From Uruburuella suis (GTDB lineage: Bacteria > Pseudomonadota > Gammaproteobacteria > Burkholderiales > Neisseriaceae), in assembly GCF_004341385.1 (NCBI RefSeq), contig NZ_SLXE01000009.1, positions 18,632 through 82,631 on the forward strand: a stretch of 64,000 nt of DNA, written 5' to 3'. The position numbers and the translations under genes were made by a program. How positions within the stretch are numbered: position 1 is the first letter of the stretch; the number at the start of each line of letters is the position of its first letter. Below the pieces are notes generated by a model. That model was given only the letters and a program-made list of their open reading frames with translations, ran no database searches and was not told the origin of the DNA. Of this stretch, positions 24,908 to 34,428 are shown piece after piece.

Positions 24908-25588
24908 TTACACCTCTGCCCATTGGCGCAATAAATTGTGATAAGTGCCGGTGAGCACCACCAGCGCTTCGGTGTCGCCATGCTCGGCGCGCAGGGTGGA
25001 GATGGCGCGATCCATATCGAAAAGCAGGGTGCGTTTTTCGTCGGAGGGTATCATCGATTGCGTCCAGAAAAAGCTGGCCAGCCGCTGCCCGCGCGTAACC
25101 GGCATCACACGGTGCAGGCTGGTGGCGGGATACACCACCATATCGCCGGCGGCCAGTTTCACGCTGTGGCTGCCGTAATTGTCTTCAATCACCAATTCGC
25201 CGCCATCGTATTCTTCGGGGGCGTTGAGAAAAAGCGTGCTCGACACATCCGTGCGCACCCATTGTTGGGTGAAAGGATCCATGCGCACGGCATTGTCGAT
25301 GTGGTTGCCGAAATTCTGCCCTTCACGGTAGCAATTAATCAGCGGAGGAAACACGTTTTTCGGCAACACGGCAGAGAAGAATTCGCTGTTGCGCAACACG
25401 GCGTTTTTCACCATTTGCGACAAGGTCTGCGCCGCTTCGCTGTGCTGCGGCAGCTGCAAATTATTTTTCACCTGCCCCGATTGGCTGCCGGCGGTGATTT
25501 TGCCGTCAGCCCACGGCGCTTCGGCCAAAATGGTTTGCGCCTGTGCCAGCTCTTCGGCGCTGAATACGTTTTCGATATGCAATAACAT
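24908..25588 (-). CDS. piuC: Fe(II)/2-oxoglutarate dioxygenase, PiuC/YbiX family (PKHD hydroxylase)
   Basis: 226 residues. The iron facial triad is seen in NHIDNAVRM (His-x-Asp) and SLHRVMPVTRGQR (distal His, with the 2-oxoglutarate Arg). Members are found beside TonB receptors for catechol siderophores (fiu-ybiX in E. coli, piuA-piuC in Pseudomonas) and have a role in iron uptake that is not settled. Here the receptor gene lies 387 bp upstream on the same strand, with nested repeats R1d/R3a between, so cotranscription is uncertain. Confidence 0.9.
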   Translation of the reverse strand: MLLHIENVFSAEELAQAQTILAEAPWADGKITAGSQSGQVKNNLQLPQHSEAAQTLSQMVKNAVLRNSEFFSAVLPKNVFPPLINCYREGQNFGNHIDNAVRMDPFTQQWVRTDVSSTLFLNAPEEYDGGELVIEDNYGSHSVKLAAGDMVVYPATSLHRVMPVTRGQRLASFFWTQSMIPSDEKRTLLFDMDRAISTLRAEHGDTEALVVLTGTYHNLLRQWAEV

Positions 25589-25668
25589 AAGCGGCTCTCA
25601 TTGTGATGAAAATGGTTTGAAGCAACCATGGTTCAATTTTCCGCCTGAAAATTAAACCATGGCAACTC

Positions 25669-25927
25669 ATACCCATTCGAAAAAATAACCTAACTGCGTT
25701 GGCTCGCCTTGCCGCACTATTGATTCAGCAATTTAATATTGAACATTTTCAGATACCGGCAAACAAGCCTTTGGCTTGTTGCCCTCTCCCTAGCCCTCTC
25801 CCACGGGAGAGGGAACAGGTTTCTGCTGCGGGTAAGAGGATGTGAATATTCAATAATTAATTGCCGCATCTATAGGTGTACTGTCTTCGGCTCGCCGCCT
25901 TGTTATCTTATTTTTTCGAATGGGTAT
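25669..25927. repeat. R1d, short R1 repeat split by R3a
   Basis: Ends ATACCCATTCGAAAAAATAA and TTATTTTTTCGAATGGGTAT. The inner R1-short sequence (CTTGCCG-ACTAT, TGTACTGTC, CTTCGG) is interrupted by R3a at ACTAT. Confidence 0.75.
25721..25870. repeat. R3a, 150-bp repeat nested in R1d
   Basis: Ends TGATTCAGCAATTTAATATTG and CAATAATTAATTGCCGCATC. The core has CAAGCCTTTGGCTTG and CCCTCTCCCACGGGAGAGGG hairpins. Similar copies at 46598 and 52641. Confidence 0.75.
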
Positions 25928-25936
25928 CATTCGGAA

Positions 25937-25969
25937 AAAGGCCGTCTGAAAGGTTTCAGACGGCCTTTT
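25937..25969 (-). terminator. DUS terminator of the TonB receptor gene
   Basis: AAAAGGCCGTCTGAAA and complement with T tail on the minus strand, just after the stop at 25976. Confidence 0.8.
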
Positions 25970-25975
25970 CACACG

Positions 25976-28159
25976 TTAAAACTTATAAGCAAATGTCACA
26001 ATCGATGCGCGACGGTCGCCCGGAATCGCTTGCTGGCGGTGGCCGGTAGAGAAATATTTCTTGTCGAACAAATTGTTAACATTCAGCTGGGCGCGATAGC
26101 TGCGGGTTTCGTAATTGAGCATGGCATCCACGGCGGTGTAGGAAGGCAGTTTTTGCACCATCACCGGGTTGCCGCCGCGCGAAGGCATGTGGGTGTAGCG
26201 GTCGCCCACATAGCGCACGCCCAGGCCGGCATTCACGTTTTCAGTGATGCGGTAGTTGCCCCACACGTTGGCCGTGAATTTGGCGGCAGCCTCGGGGAAA
26301 TAGCCGTCAAGCTGCGCCACGTTGGGGTTGCCGGCATCGGCGCTCATTTTGCCGTTGGCCCACACAAGGTTGCCGATTAAATTAAGTTTGTCGGTGATGC
26401 GGCCGGCCACTTCCATATCGAGGCCATACACTTTGATGTGGTCGATAAAGCCGGCATCGCGGTAGTATTGCTGGGTTTTTTTGGTGTGGAACAAGGCGGC
26501 GTTTACGGTAAGCGCGTCATCAAAAAAGGCGTGTTTGGTGCCCAATTCGATGGTGCGGGTTTCTTCCGGCTCGGCCACGAGCTGCGAGGGGTCGAGCGAG
26601 TCGTTTTGGCCGGTCACACGATAAGCCACGGGGGTCACGGCGGTGCTGTAGGTCAGGTAGGCATTATGGCCCTCCACCGGTGTCCAAATCACGCTGCCGT
26701 TATATGTCCACACATTGTCGGTGCGCGATGTTTTGCTGCCGCCGCCTGATGGCGCATTTTCGGTTTTGATGTGGTTGAAGCGCACTCCGGCAATGGCAGT
26801 CCACTGCGGCGTGATTTCCACAATATCGCTCACGCCCATGCCCACGGTGTGCGTGGTGAGCACGCTCGGATCTGGGTTGGTGCGCGTCCAGTAAAAGTTT
26901 TCCGTGGGCTTGCCGTGGTGGAAGCCAATGGGGTTGGTGGTGGGCGCGGGCGTGCCGTCGGCATTGAAAAAGCTATAAGTGTGGCTGAAGTTTTTGCGTT
27001 TTTCGCGCGTGAGCTCAGCATTCACCAACACATCATGTTTCAAGCGGCCGGTGTCGAATTTCATATTGAAATCGGTGTGGTTGGTCCACGTGTTGGCATC
27101 GTAATCCACCACTTTCACCGCATTGCCGCTCAGGCCGCGCGCGACCAAACCGTTGGCATTGAGCCGCGGCGGAATGCCCATCATGTCGTAGCGGGTGCGG
27201 CTGTAGCGCGTGGTGTTGCTGATTTTCATGTTTTCGTTGAATTGGTGATCCAGCTTGGCTGTGAAGGCATCGCGTTTGATGTCTTCAAAATCGGTGTTGT
27301 AGCCGAAAAATTGATCAATCGCCTCCACCGCTGCGGTGCGGGTGTTGGCACCGGTATTTACATAAGGCACGCCGAAATCGGGCACGTTGTTTTCATCATC
27401 GTGTTTGTAAGAGAGCTCCAATTGCGTGTCGCCCGTCATGCCGAAAATCACCGAAGGCGCAATGCCCCAGCGCTTTTTTTCCACCGGCTTGCGGCGCGAT
27501 TCCACATTTTCGCCCATGGCGTTGATGCGCACGGCGATGTCGTCGTTAAAGGCATAATTCACATCAGCGGTGGCGCGCTTGAAGCCTTGTGTGCCCAAGC
27601 CCACGGCCACTTCGCCGCCGCGACCGGCATAAGGCGATTTGCTCACCTGGTTAATCACGCCGCCGGCTGCACCGCGCCCAAACAAAGCTGCCGCACTGCC
27701 TTTGAGCACTTCCACGCGCTCGGTGTTGTAAGTGTCGGCATTGAATTGGGCAGCCGAGCCGCGCAAGCCGTCGTCAAACACATCGCCGCCCGCATGCATG
27801 CCGCGGATAATCGGCACTTCGGTTTGACCGCCTTCGCCCGCCTGAAAAGTGATGCCGGCATTGCGCAGCGCGTCTTTCAAATCGGTGGTGGCTTGGTCTT
27901 GCATCACTTGCTGGTTGATCACGGTAGCGCTTTGCGGAATATTCTGCACATCTTGCTCGCGCTTGCCGATGGTGGTGTTGGGTGCTTTATAGCCGCTGCG
28001 GATCAGCTGGCTGCCGCGCACCTCTACCGCTTCCAATTCAGCTTTACTTTCCGCCGCCATCAAGGCCGGGCTCATGGCCGCAGCCAAAAGGCCTGCGCCC
28101 ACCATTTTGCTGTGTTTGCGTGCCTGCTTAATCACGCCTGCCGACTTCTTTTCAGCCAT
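25976..28159 (-). CDS. TonB-dependent catecholate siderophore receptor (Fiu type)
   Basis: 727 residues. Outer-membrane receptor with signal peptide (GLLAAAMSPALMAA, about 22-36), plug domain (VPIIRGMHAGGDVFDDGLR, ERVEVLKGSAAALFGRGAAGGVINQVSKSP) and 22-stranded barrel ending in Phe (IVTFAYKF). The RGM...DDGLRG and RGAAGGV pattern is that of Fiu/PiuA receptors for monomeric catechols. The adjacent PiuC-like gene supports this. A Fur-box-like site lies 278 bp upstream. Energy would come from TonB-ExbBD encoded elsewhere. Confidence 0.93.
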   Translation of the reverse strand: MAEKKSAGVIKQARKHSKMVGAGLLAAAMSPALMAAESKAELEAVEVRGSQLIRSGYKAPNTTIGKREQDVQNIPQSATVINQQVMQDQATTDLKDALRNAGITFQAGEGGQTEVPIIRGMHAGGDVFDDGLRGSAAQFNADTYNTERVEVLKGSAAALFGRGAAGGVINQVSKSPYAGRGGEVAVGLGTQGFKRATADVNYAFNDDIAVRINAMGENVESRRKPVEKKRWGIAPSVIFGMTGDTQLELSYKHDDENNVPDFGVPYVNTGANTRTAAVEAIDQFFGYNTDFEDIKRDAFTAKLDHQFNENMKISNTTRYSRTRYDMMGIPPRLNANGLVARGLSGNAVKVVDYDANTWTNHTDFNMKFDTGRLKHDVLVNAELTREKRKNFSHTYSFFNADGTPAPTTNPIGFHHGKPTENFYWTRTNPDPSVLTTHTVGMGVSDIVEITPQWTAIAGVRFNHIKTENAPSGGGSKTSRTDNVWTYNGSVIWTPVEGHNAYLTYSTAVTPVAYRVTGQNDSLDPSQLVAEPEETRTIELGTKHAFFDDALTVNAALFHTKKTQQYYRDAGFIDHIKVYGLDMEVAGRITDKLNLIGNLVWANGKMSADAGNPNVAQLDGYFPEAAAKFTANVWGNYRITENVNAGLGVRYVGDRYTHMPSRGGNPVMVQKLPSYTAVDAMLNYETRSYRAQLNVNNLFDKKYFSTGHRQQAIPGDRRASIVTFAYKF

Positions 28160-28611
28160 ATCTGTTTTGCTCCTTGTTTTGATGTGTTGCTTGAATGATG
28201 TGTGATGCCCGTTTTAACCATAGCCCGGCTGCCTTAGCCGCCCGGTTATCTGATTTTTGAGCTACGTATTACTGTTTTGAATGGGCATGCCGCCAAAGAG
28301 CTGCACAAACCGGCTGCCCCCTGCCGGCTATCCGGCATATTTACAGAGGCCATCCATCACTTTTCAGCCGGCCTGCATTTGCTTTTCTGCCCATGAGCCA
28401 AGGTTTTATTTACGAAAACCCGCAAACCTTAACAAGGATAATACAAATCTATATCAAACACAAATTAATATCATTTATATTCATTGAAAATAAAAGAATT
28501 ATGATAGATATATTTATTTTTAAAATCTATTTCAGACGGCCTCTCCACTCTTTCGTCGCACCGCCATAAGCCGTATAATCAGCCTTTCCCGTTTGCGCCC
28601 ACCACCGCCCC
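28160..28611. other. 452-bp divergent control region, TonB receptor / trpC
   Basis: AT-rich, no gene seen. Holds the Fur-like site (28437-28455), an AT-rich stretch 28470-28530 with several possible -10 boxes, and a half DUS (TTCAGACGGCC, about 28531) before trpC. Confidence 0.5.
28437..28455. promoter_or_regulatory. Candidate Fur box
   Basis: GATAATACAAATCTATATC matches 14 of 19 positions of the consensus GATAATGATAATCATTATC, with both outer hexamers good. It sits between the iron receptor and trpC; the receptor is the sensible target, which would imply a long leader. Confidence 0.5.
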
Positions 28612-29394
28612 ATGACCGATATTCTGAATAAAATCCTCGCCACCAAAGCCGAAGAAGTGGCCGCTGCCAAAGCCGCTGTGCCGCTTGATGAAATCAAGCG
28701 GCAAGTTGCGGCTGCCGCGCCCGCCCGCGATTTTCTCGCTGCGATTCACGCCAAGCATGCCGCCGCGCAGCCGGCTGTGATTGCCGAAGTGAAAAAAGCC
28801 AGCCCCAGCAAAGGCCTGATCCGCGCCGATTTCAACCCGGTGGAAATCGCGCTTGCTTATGAGCGCGCCGGCGCGGCCTGCTTGTCGGTGCTCACCGATG
28901 CGCCTTATTTCCAGGGCGCGCCCGAATATTTGCAGCAAGTGAAAGCGGCGGTGGCGCTGCCGGTGTTGCGCAAAGATTTTATGATTGACGATTATCAGGT
29001 GTATCAGGCGCGCGCTTGGGGCGCAGATGCCATTTTGCTGATTGCCGCCGCGCTGGAAGCGGCGCAGCTCGAAGCGTTGGAGCGCACCGCGCACGAATTG
29101 GGCATGACGGTGTTGCTGGAATTGCACGATCAAAGCGAATTGGCCAAATGCCGCAAGCTCACCACGAAGCTTGTGGGCGTAAACAACCGCAACCTGCGCA
29201 CATTCGACGTGTCGTTGCAGCAAACGCTGGATCTGCTGCCCGAGCTTGGCGGCAAAACCGTGGTCACCGAAAGCGGCATCACCGGCAAAGCCGATGTGGC
29301 TTTTATGCAAAACCACGGCGTGCACACTTTTTTAATCGGTGAAACCTTTATGCGCGCCGACAACATCGAAGCGGCGGTGAAAAGCCTGTTTTAA
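28612..29394 (+). CDS. trpC: Indole-3-glycerol phosphate synthase
   Basis: Tryptophan synthesis, ring closure of CdRP. 260-residue TIM barrel with all signatures: VIAEVKKASPSKGLI, LSVLTDAPYFQGAPEYL, LPVLRKDFMIDDYQ, DAILLIAAALE, GVNNRNLRTFDV and TESGI. Monofunctional. No other trp gene nearby, as is common in Neisseria where the pathway is scattered. A DUS hairpin follows. Confidence 0.96.
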   Translation: MTDILNKILATKAEEVAAAKAAVPLDEIKRQVAAAAPARDFLAAIHAKHAAAQPAVIAEVKKASPSKGLIRADFNPVEIALAYERAGAACLSVLTDAPYFQGAPEYLQQVKAAVALPVLRKDFMIDDYQVYQARAWGADAILLIAAALEAAQLEALERTAHELGMTVLLELHDQSELAKCRKLTTKLVGVNNRNLRTFDVSLQQTLDLLPELGGKTVVTESGITGKADVAFMQNHGVHTFLIGETFMRADNIEAAVKSLF

Positions 29395-29475
29395 GAAGGC
29401 TCTGAAACGCCGGCGTAGGGATTTTGCCGGCATTTTGATGCCAAGGCGCGCTTAGGCTGTCCTAAGCCCGATTGC

Positions 29476-29512
29476 ATGAAAGGCCGTCTGAAACATTCAG
29501 ACGGCCTTTCAT
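29476..29512 (+). terminator. DUS terminator of trpC
   Basis: ATGAAAGGCCGTCTGAA and its complement, a long stem of about 17 bp. Confidence 0.8.
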
Positions 29513-29671
29513 ATCGATAAATAAACTCTTATACAAACAACCAGATAGCTTGTTTCAAGCTTGTTTTTCCGCAAAAATGCCGCATGTTGAATTTGATTCT
29601 CATCTCTATGTTGATTTTATTCAGACGGCCTTGCGCTGAAACAGGCCGTCTGAACACACAAGGATAATCCC

Positions 29672-30448
29672 ATGGCCGTCATCATCAAAAACGCCGAAGA
29701 AATCGAACAAATGCGCGTGCTCGGCCGCCTGGCCGCCGAAGCGCTCGACTATATCGGACAATTCGTCAAACCCGGCGTCACCACCAACGAATTAGACAAA
29801 CTGATTTACGATTACCACGTCAACGTGCAAGGCGGCTATCCCGCCCCGCTCAATTATGGCAACCCGCCCTATCCGAAATCGTGCTGCACTTCGGTAAACC
29901 ATGTGATCTGCCACGGCATTCCCGACGACAAGCCCTTGAAAAACGGCGACATTGTCAACATCGACGTTACCATCAAAAAAGACGGCTTTCACGGCGATTC
30001 AAGCCGCATGTTTGCCGTGGGCAACATCAGCCCGCAGGCGCAGCGGCTGATCGACGTTACCCACCAAAGCATGATGGCCGGCATTGCCGCTGTGAAGCCG
30101 GGCGCCACTTTGGGCGACATCGGCTATGCCTGCCAGCAGGTTGCCGAAAATGCCGGCTATTCGGTGGTGCAGGAATTTTGCGGCCACGGCATCGGCCGCG
30201 GCTTTCACGAAGAGCCGCAAGTGTTGCATTATGGCCGCAAAGGCCAGGGGCTGGTGCTGGAGCCGGGCATGATTTTCACCATTGAGCCGATGATCAACCA
30301 AGGAAAACGCCATTTGCGCATCCTGCCCGACGGCTGGACCGTGGTGACAAAAGACCGTTCGCTCTCGGCGCAATGGGAGCATGAAGTGCTGGTTACTGCC
30401 GAAAGTTGCGAAATACTGACGGTGAGCCCGGCCTCCGGCAAGCCTTAA
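29672..30448 (+). CDS. map: Methionine aminopeptidase, type I
   Basis: Removes N-terminal Met from new proteins. 258 residues. Metal ligands are in NIDVTIKKDGFHGDSS (two Asp), CGHGIGRGFHEEP (His), FTIEPMI (Glu) and WEHEVLV (Glu); substrate His in HVICHGIPDD. The start follows AAGGATAATCCC. Single gene. Confidence 0.97.
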   Translation: MAVIIKNAEEIEQMRVLGRLAAEALDYIGQFVKPGVTTNELDKLIYDYHVNVQGGYPAPLNYGNPPYPKSCCTSVNHVICHGIPDDKPLKNGDIVNIDVTIKKDGFHGDSSRMFAVGNISPQAQRLIDVTHQSMMAGIAAVKPGATLGDIGYACQQVAENAGYSVVQEFCGHGIGRGFHEEPQVLHYGRKGQGLVLEPGMIFTIEPMINQGKRHLRILPDGWTVVTKDRSLSAQWEHEVLVTAESCEILTVSPASGKP

Positions 30449-30728
30449 TTTAGCCTAAATCAAACATTAATGAATTTAGATGAATTGCTCTATTTATCGT
30501 TAAAACCTTTTGATTCTAAATAAATTAAAGCTAAGAGACGCCCCATAGTCAATATGAATGTTAACGCTAGAAAAAAAATATCAAACTTCTATTGCATCTC
30601 CTGTCTAAAGTCTTATACTTTACTACCTGCAGTTAATAATATATCATATATGTTATTATCGTTAACGGTATTAAAGTTGGCTGAAACTATTCTGGCTTTA
30701 AACTCAAATAAGAAAAGAAGGAAATTTA
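30449..30728. other. AT-rich gap with a probable promoter for the HTH gene
   Basis: Low GC (long runs of A and T) unlike its surroundings; no gene and no listed repeat is seen. GAAAAGAAGGAAATTT before the next gene is a good ribosome-binding site. Confidence 0.5.
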
Positions 30729-31013
30729 ATGAAATCGTTCGAGCAAATCGAAAACATTCGCGACATCCGCAAAAAACTCGGCTTGAACCAAATGGATTTT
30801 TGGAGCCGAATCGGTGTTACCCAATCGGGTGGCTCCCGCTACGAGTCTGGCCGCAACATGCCCAAGCCCGTGCGTGAGCTGCTCCGTTTGGTGCATATCG
30901 AAAATGTGGACCTGGCCAAAGTCAACCGTGAAGATTTAACCATCGCCACGCTGTTGAAAGAACGCCAACCCGAGCTTTATGCCTCTTTGAAAAAAGAAGC
31001 CAAAGCAAAATAA
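30729..31013 (+). CDS. Small helix-turn-helix (XRE-type) DNA-binding protein
   Basis: 94 residues. Residues 9-60 fit the XRE helix-turn-helix: IRDIRKKLGLNQMDFWSRIG then VTQSGGSRYESGRNMPKPV as recognition helix. The C-terminal 35 residues are charged (LTIATLLKERQPELYASLKK). Strong ribosome-binding site AGAAGGAAAT. Targets unknown; nothing suggests it is prophage-derived, and its codon use looks like its neighbours. Confidence 0.8.
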   Translation: MKSFEQIENIRDIRKKLGLNQMDFWSRIGVTQSGGSRYESGRNMPKPVRELLRLVHIENVDLAKVNREDLTIATLLKERQPELYASLKKEAKAK

Positions 31014-31172
31014 GCCTTTGCGCTTATGCAAGCTGCCCGTCTGCCTGAGTGCAAACGGGCAGCTTCCGCTTGGTTTTCAGGCCGTCTGAAAGCATCCGGC
31101 ATAGGTTTCAGACGGCGATTGCGCTATAATCCCACGATTCAAACTTATTCACCCAGCAACACGCCAAACATC

Positions 31173-34100
31173 ATGCTAAACAAATACAATCCCGCCGAAA
31201 TCGAAACCAAACACTATCGAGCCTGGGAAGCCGCCGGCCATTTCCAGCCGCACATGGATTTGGGCAAGCCTTCATTCTCTATCCAACTGCCGCCGCCGAA
31301 TGTAACCGGCACGCTGCACATGGGCCACGCCTTCAACCAAACCATTATGGACGGCCTCACCCGCTATTACCGCATGAAAGGCTGCAACACCGCTTGGATT
31401 CCGGGCACCGACCATGCCGGCATCGCCACCCAAATCGTGGTGGAGCGCCAGTTGGCCGAAGAAGGCGTGTCGCGCCATGATTTAGGCCGCGCAGGCTTTT
31501 TGGAAAAAGTGTGGGCGTGGAAAAACGTATCCGGCGGCACGATTACCGAGCAAATGCGCCGCATGGGCTGCTCGGCCGATTGGACGCGCGAATATTTCAC
31601 CATGGACGACACCCGCGCCGAAGTGGTGACCGAAGTGTTTGTGCGCCTGTTTGAGCAAGGCTTGATTTATCGCGGCAAACGATTGGTGAACTGGGATCCG
31701 GTGCTGGGCACGGCGGTGTCTGATTTGGAAGTGGAAAGCGTGGAAGAGCAAGGCCATATGTGGCATATCCGCTATCCGCTGGCCGGCAACCCCGCCGAAG
31801 CGGTGATTGTGGCCACCACCCGCCCCGAAACCCTGCTCGGCGACGTGGCCGTGGCGGTGAATCCTGAAGATGAGCGCTATGCCGGCTTGATCGGCCAAGA
31901 ATTGCTGTTGCCGCTCACCGGCCGCCGCATTCCCGTGATTGCCGATGAATATGTGGAAAAAGATTTCGGCACCGGCTGCGTGAAAATCACGCCCGCACAC
32001 GATTTCAACGACTATGAAGTGGGCAAACGCCACGACACCCGCCTGATTAATGTATTTGATTTAGAAGCCAAAGTATTGGCTGAAGCCGAAGTGTTCAACT
32101 TCAAAGGCGAAGCGCAAGCCGGCTTTGCCCTGCCCGCCGCTTACGCCGGCCTCGACCGCTTCGCCGCGCGCAAACAAATGCTGGCCGACCTCGAAGCGCA
32201 AGGCTTATTGGCCGACACCAAACCGCACACGCTGATGACGCCCAAAGGCGACCGCACCGGCTCGGTGATTGAGCCCATGCTCACCAGCCAATGGTTCGTG
32301 GCCATGAGCGCCACGCCCAATGGCGGTGAGCCCGACAGCGAATTCAAAGGCATGAGCCTGGCGCAAAAAGCCAAACACGCGGTTGACAGCGGCGCGGTGA
32401 AATTCATCCCCGAAAATTGGGTTAACACTTATAACCAATGGATGAACAATATCCAAGATTGGTGCATTTCGCGCCAATTGTGGTGGGGGCATCAAATTCC
32501 CGCTTGGTATGATGAAAACGGCAACTGCTATGTCGCAAAAACAGCATTTCATGCCTACTACCAAGCTTTTTCCGAGCTGTATATCGCCCAACAAAACCAA
32601 GGCAAAATCGATGACCAGGTGTTTGCCCTGATGTCCGATTTTTGGCGCATGGCCGAAAAAGCAGGCCGCACTCAAATGCCGGCTGAGCCATTGGCCGGCG
32701 AAACCCATTATTCCAACGCCGAAGGCTATCTGAAAGCCCATGAAGCGGAAGTGCAAGCCTTGATTCAACGAGCCCAAAGCCAAGGCATTAAGCTCACCCG
32801 CGATGAAGACGTGCTCGACACTTGGTTCTCCTCCGCACTCGTGCCCTTCTCCACTTTGGGTTGGCCGTCTGAAACCGATGATTTGAAAGCCTTTTTGCCA
32901 AGCAATGTGCTCGTTACCGGCTACGAAATCATCTTCTTCTGGGTGGCGCGCATGATTATGATGACCACCCATTTCACCGGGAAAGTGCCGTTTAAAGACG
33001 TGTATATCCACGGCATGGTGCGCGACCACGAAGGCAAAAAAATGTCCAAATCCGAGGGCAATGTGATCGACCCGGTGGATTTAATCGACGGCATCGACTT
33101 AGAAGCCCTGCTGGTGAAGCGCACCACCGGCCTGCGCCGCCCCGAGCGTGCGCCGCAAGTGAAAAAAGCCACCGAAAAATTATTCCCCGAAGGCATTCCC
33201 GTGTTCGGCACCGATGCGCTGCGCTTCACCATGGCCAGCTACGCCAGCTTGGGGCGCAGCATCAACTTCGATTTCAAACGCGCCGAGGGCTACCGCAATT
33301 TCTGCAACAAATTGTGGAACGCCACCAATTTCGTGCTGATGAACGTGGAAGATAAAGACTGCGGCCAAGACGAAACCCAGCCATTGGCCTACACTTTTGT
33401 CGACCAATGGATTATCGGCCGCCTGCAACAAACCGAAGCGGCCACCGCCGAAGCCTTCGACACCTACCGCTTCGATTTGGCAGCGCAAACGCTGTATGAA
33501 TTCGTGTGGAACGATTTTTGCGATTGGTATATCGAGCTTGCCAAAGTGCAGCTGCAAACCGGCTGCCCCACCACGCAGCGCACCACCCGCCGCACCCTCG
33601 TGCGCGTGCTCGAAGTGATTTTGCGCCTGCTGCATCCGATTATGCCCTTTATCACCGAAGAGCTGTGGCAAACCGTCGCCCCACTGGCCAACGCCAAACA
33701 CACCGACAGCCTGATGCTCGCCGCTTGGCCGCTGGCAGACGAAGAAAAAATCGTGCCCGTCGCGTTCGACAAAATGGCCGCGCTGCAAGATTTAATCGGC
33801 GCCGTGCGCAATCTGCGCGGCGAAATGGGCTTGGCGCCGAGCGTGAAAGCGCCCTTGTTTGTCGAAGGCGGCAGCGAGCTGGAAGCCTTGCTCAAATATG
33901 TGCCGATGATGGCGCGCCTCACCGAAGCCAAGCTGGTTGAGAAGCTGCCCGAAGCCGACGATGCGCCCGTGGCCGTGTGCCAAAACGCGCGCCTGATGCT
34001 GAAAGTGGAAATCAACAAAGCCGCCGAAAGCGCACGCTTGAGCAAAGAAGCCGAAAAATTGCAAAAAGCGCTCGACAAGCTCGAAGCCAAGCTCGGCAAA

Positions 34101-34217
34101 CCCGGCTACACCGACAAAGCACCCGCGCACTTGGTGGAAAAAGACCGTGCCGAATTGGCCGATTTGGAAAACAAAATGGCCAAAGTGCAAAGCCAGCTGC
34201 TGAAATTGAAAGACTGA
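31173..34217 (+). CDS. valS: Valyl-tRNA synthetase
   Basis: Charges tRNA-Val; class I enzyme. 1014 residues from ATG 31173 (MLNKYNPAEIETKHYRAWEA); the longer frame from 31026 is not homologous. HIGH motif in PPPNVTGTLHMGHAF, editing domain about 190-350, KMSKS in GKKMSKSEGN, and a C-terminal coiled coil (LSKEAEKLQKALDKLEAKLG). It is about 65 residues longer than related enzymes: residues about 452-542, between WYDENGN and DEDVLDTWFSSAL, carry an unusual insert. The last 20 bases recur at 34585-34604. Confidence 0.96.
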   Translation: MLNKYNPAEIETKHYRAWEAAGHFQPHMDLGKPSFSIQLPPPNVTGTLHMGHAFNQTIMDGLTRYYRMKGCNTAWIPGTDHAGIATQIVVERQLAEEGVSRHDLGRAGFLEKVWAWKNVSGGTITEQMRRMGCSADWTREYFTMDDTRAEVVTEVFVRLFEQGLIYRGKRLVNWDPVLGTAVSDLEVESVEEQGHMWHIRYPLAGNPAEAVIVATTRPETLLGDVAVAVNPEDERYAGLIGQELLLPLTGRRIPVIADEYVEKDFGTGCVKITPAHDFNDYEVGKRHDTRLINVFDLEAKVLAEAEVFNFKGEAQAGFALPAAYAGLDRFAARKQMLADLEAQGLLADTKPHTLMTPKGDRTGSVIEPMLTSQWFVAMSATPNGGEPDSEFKGMSLAQKAKHAVDSGAVKFIPENWVNTYNQWMNNIQDWCISRQLWWGHQIPAWYDENGNCYVAKTAFHAYYQAFSELYIAQQNQGKIDDQVFALMSDFWRMAEKAGRTQMPAEPLAGETHYSNAEGYLKAHEAEVQALIQRAQSQGIKLTRDEDVLDTWFSSALVPFSTLGWPSETDDLKAFLPSNVLVTGYEIIFFWVARMIMMTTHFTGKVPFKDVYIHGMVRDHEGKKMSKSEGNVIDPVDLIDGIDLEALLVKRTTGLRRPERAPQVKKATEKLFPEGIPVFGTDALRFTMASYASLGRSINFDFKRAEGYRNFCNKLWNATNFVLMNVEDKDCGQDETQPLAYTFVDQWIIGRLQQTEAATAEAFDTYRFDLAAQTLYEFVWNDFCDWYIELAKVQLQTGCPTTQRTTRRTLVRVLEVILRLLHPIMPFITEELWQTVAPLANAKHTDSLMLAAWPLADEEKIVPVAFDKMAALQDLIGAVRNLRGEMGLAPSVKAPLFVEGGSELEALLKYVPMMARLTEAKLVEKLPEADDAPVAVCQNARLMLKVEINKAAESARLSKEAEKLQKALDKLEAKLGKPGYTDKAPAHLVEKDRAELADLENKMAKVQSQLLKLKD

Positions 34218-34221
34218 GCCC

Positions 34222-34272
34222 GGCAATACTTGAGGCCGTCTGAAAGCTTTTCAGACGGCCTCAAGTATTGCC
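34222..34272 (+). terminator. Extended DUS terminator of valS
   Basis: A near-perfect palindrome of about 50 bases: GGCAATACTTGAGGCCGTCT and its complement extend the usual DUS stem by ten pairs. A diverged copy follows the duplicated tail near 34608-34660. Confidence 0.85.
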
Positions 34273-34275
34273 ATT

Positions 34276-34362
34276 GTAGGTCGGATACTCGTATCCGACA
34301 TTTACCGCAGCCCTAAAAATCTTGTTCTGCGAACAAGCGTCGGATTCGAGAATCTGACCTAC
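34276..34362. repeat. R5 repeat, unit 1 after valS
   Basis: GTAGGTCGGATACTCGTATC ... CGGATTCGAGAATCTGACCTAC with CTTGTTCTGCGAACAAG between. No gene. Confidence 0.75.
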
Positions 34363-34428
34363 GCGCTGTGTTGTTTCACGGGAAATAAAACGATGCCGTC
34401 TGAAAGCTTTCAGACGGCATCTGTGCGC

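Noticed and set aside
26069..26080. ATTGT-TA-ACATT, like the nitrogen operator
   Set aside because: Inside the coding region of the TonB receptor and one base off; most likely chance.
26771..28198. 475-codon open frame on the plus strand opposite the TonB receptor gene
   Set aside because: It is rich in His, Gly, Ala and Val as expected for the antisense of a GC-rich gene, has no family signature, and the minus-strand receptor explains the DNA fully.
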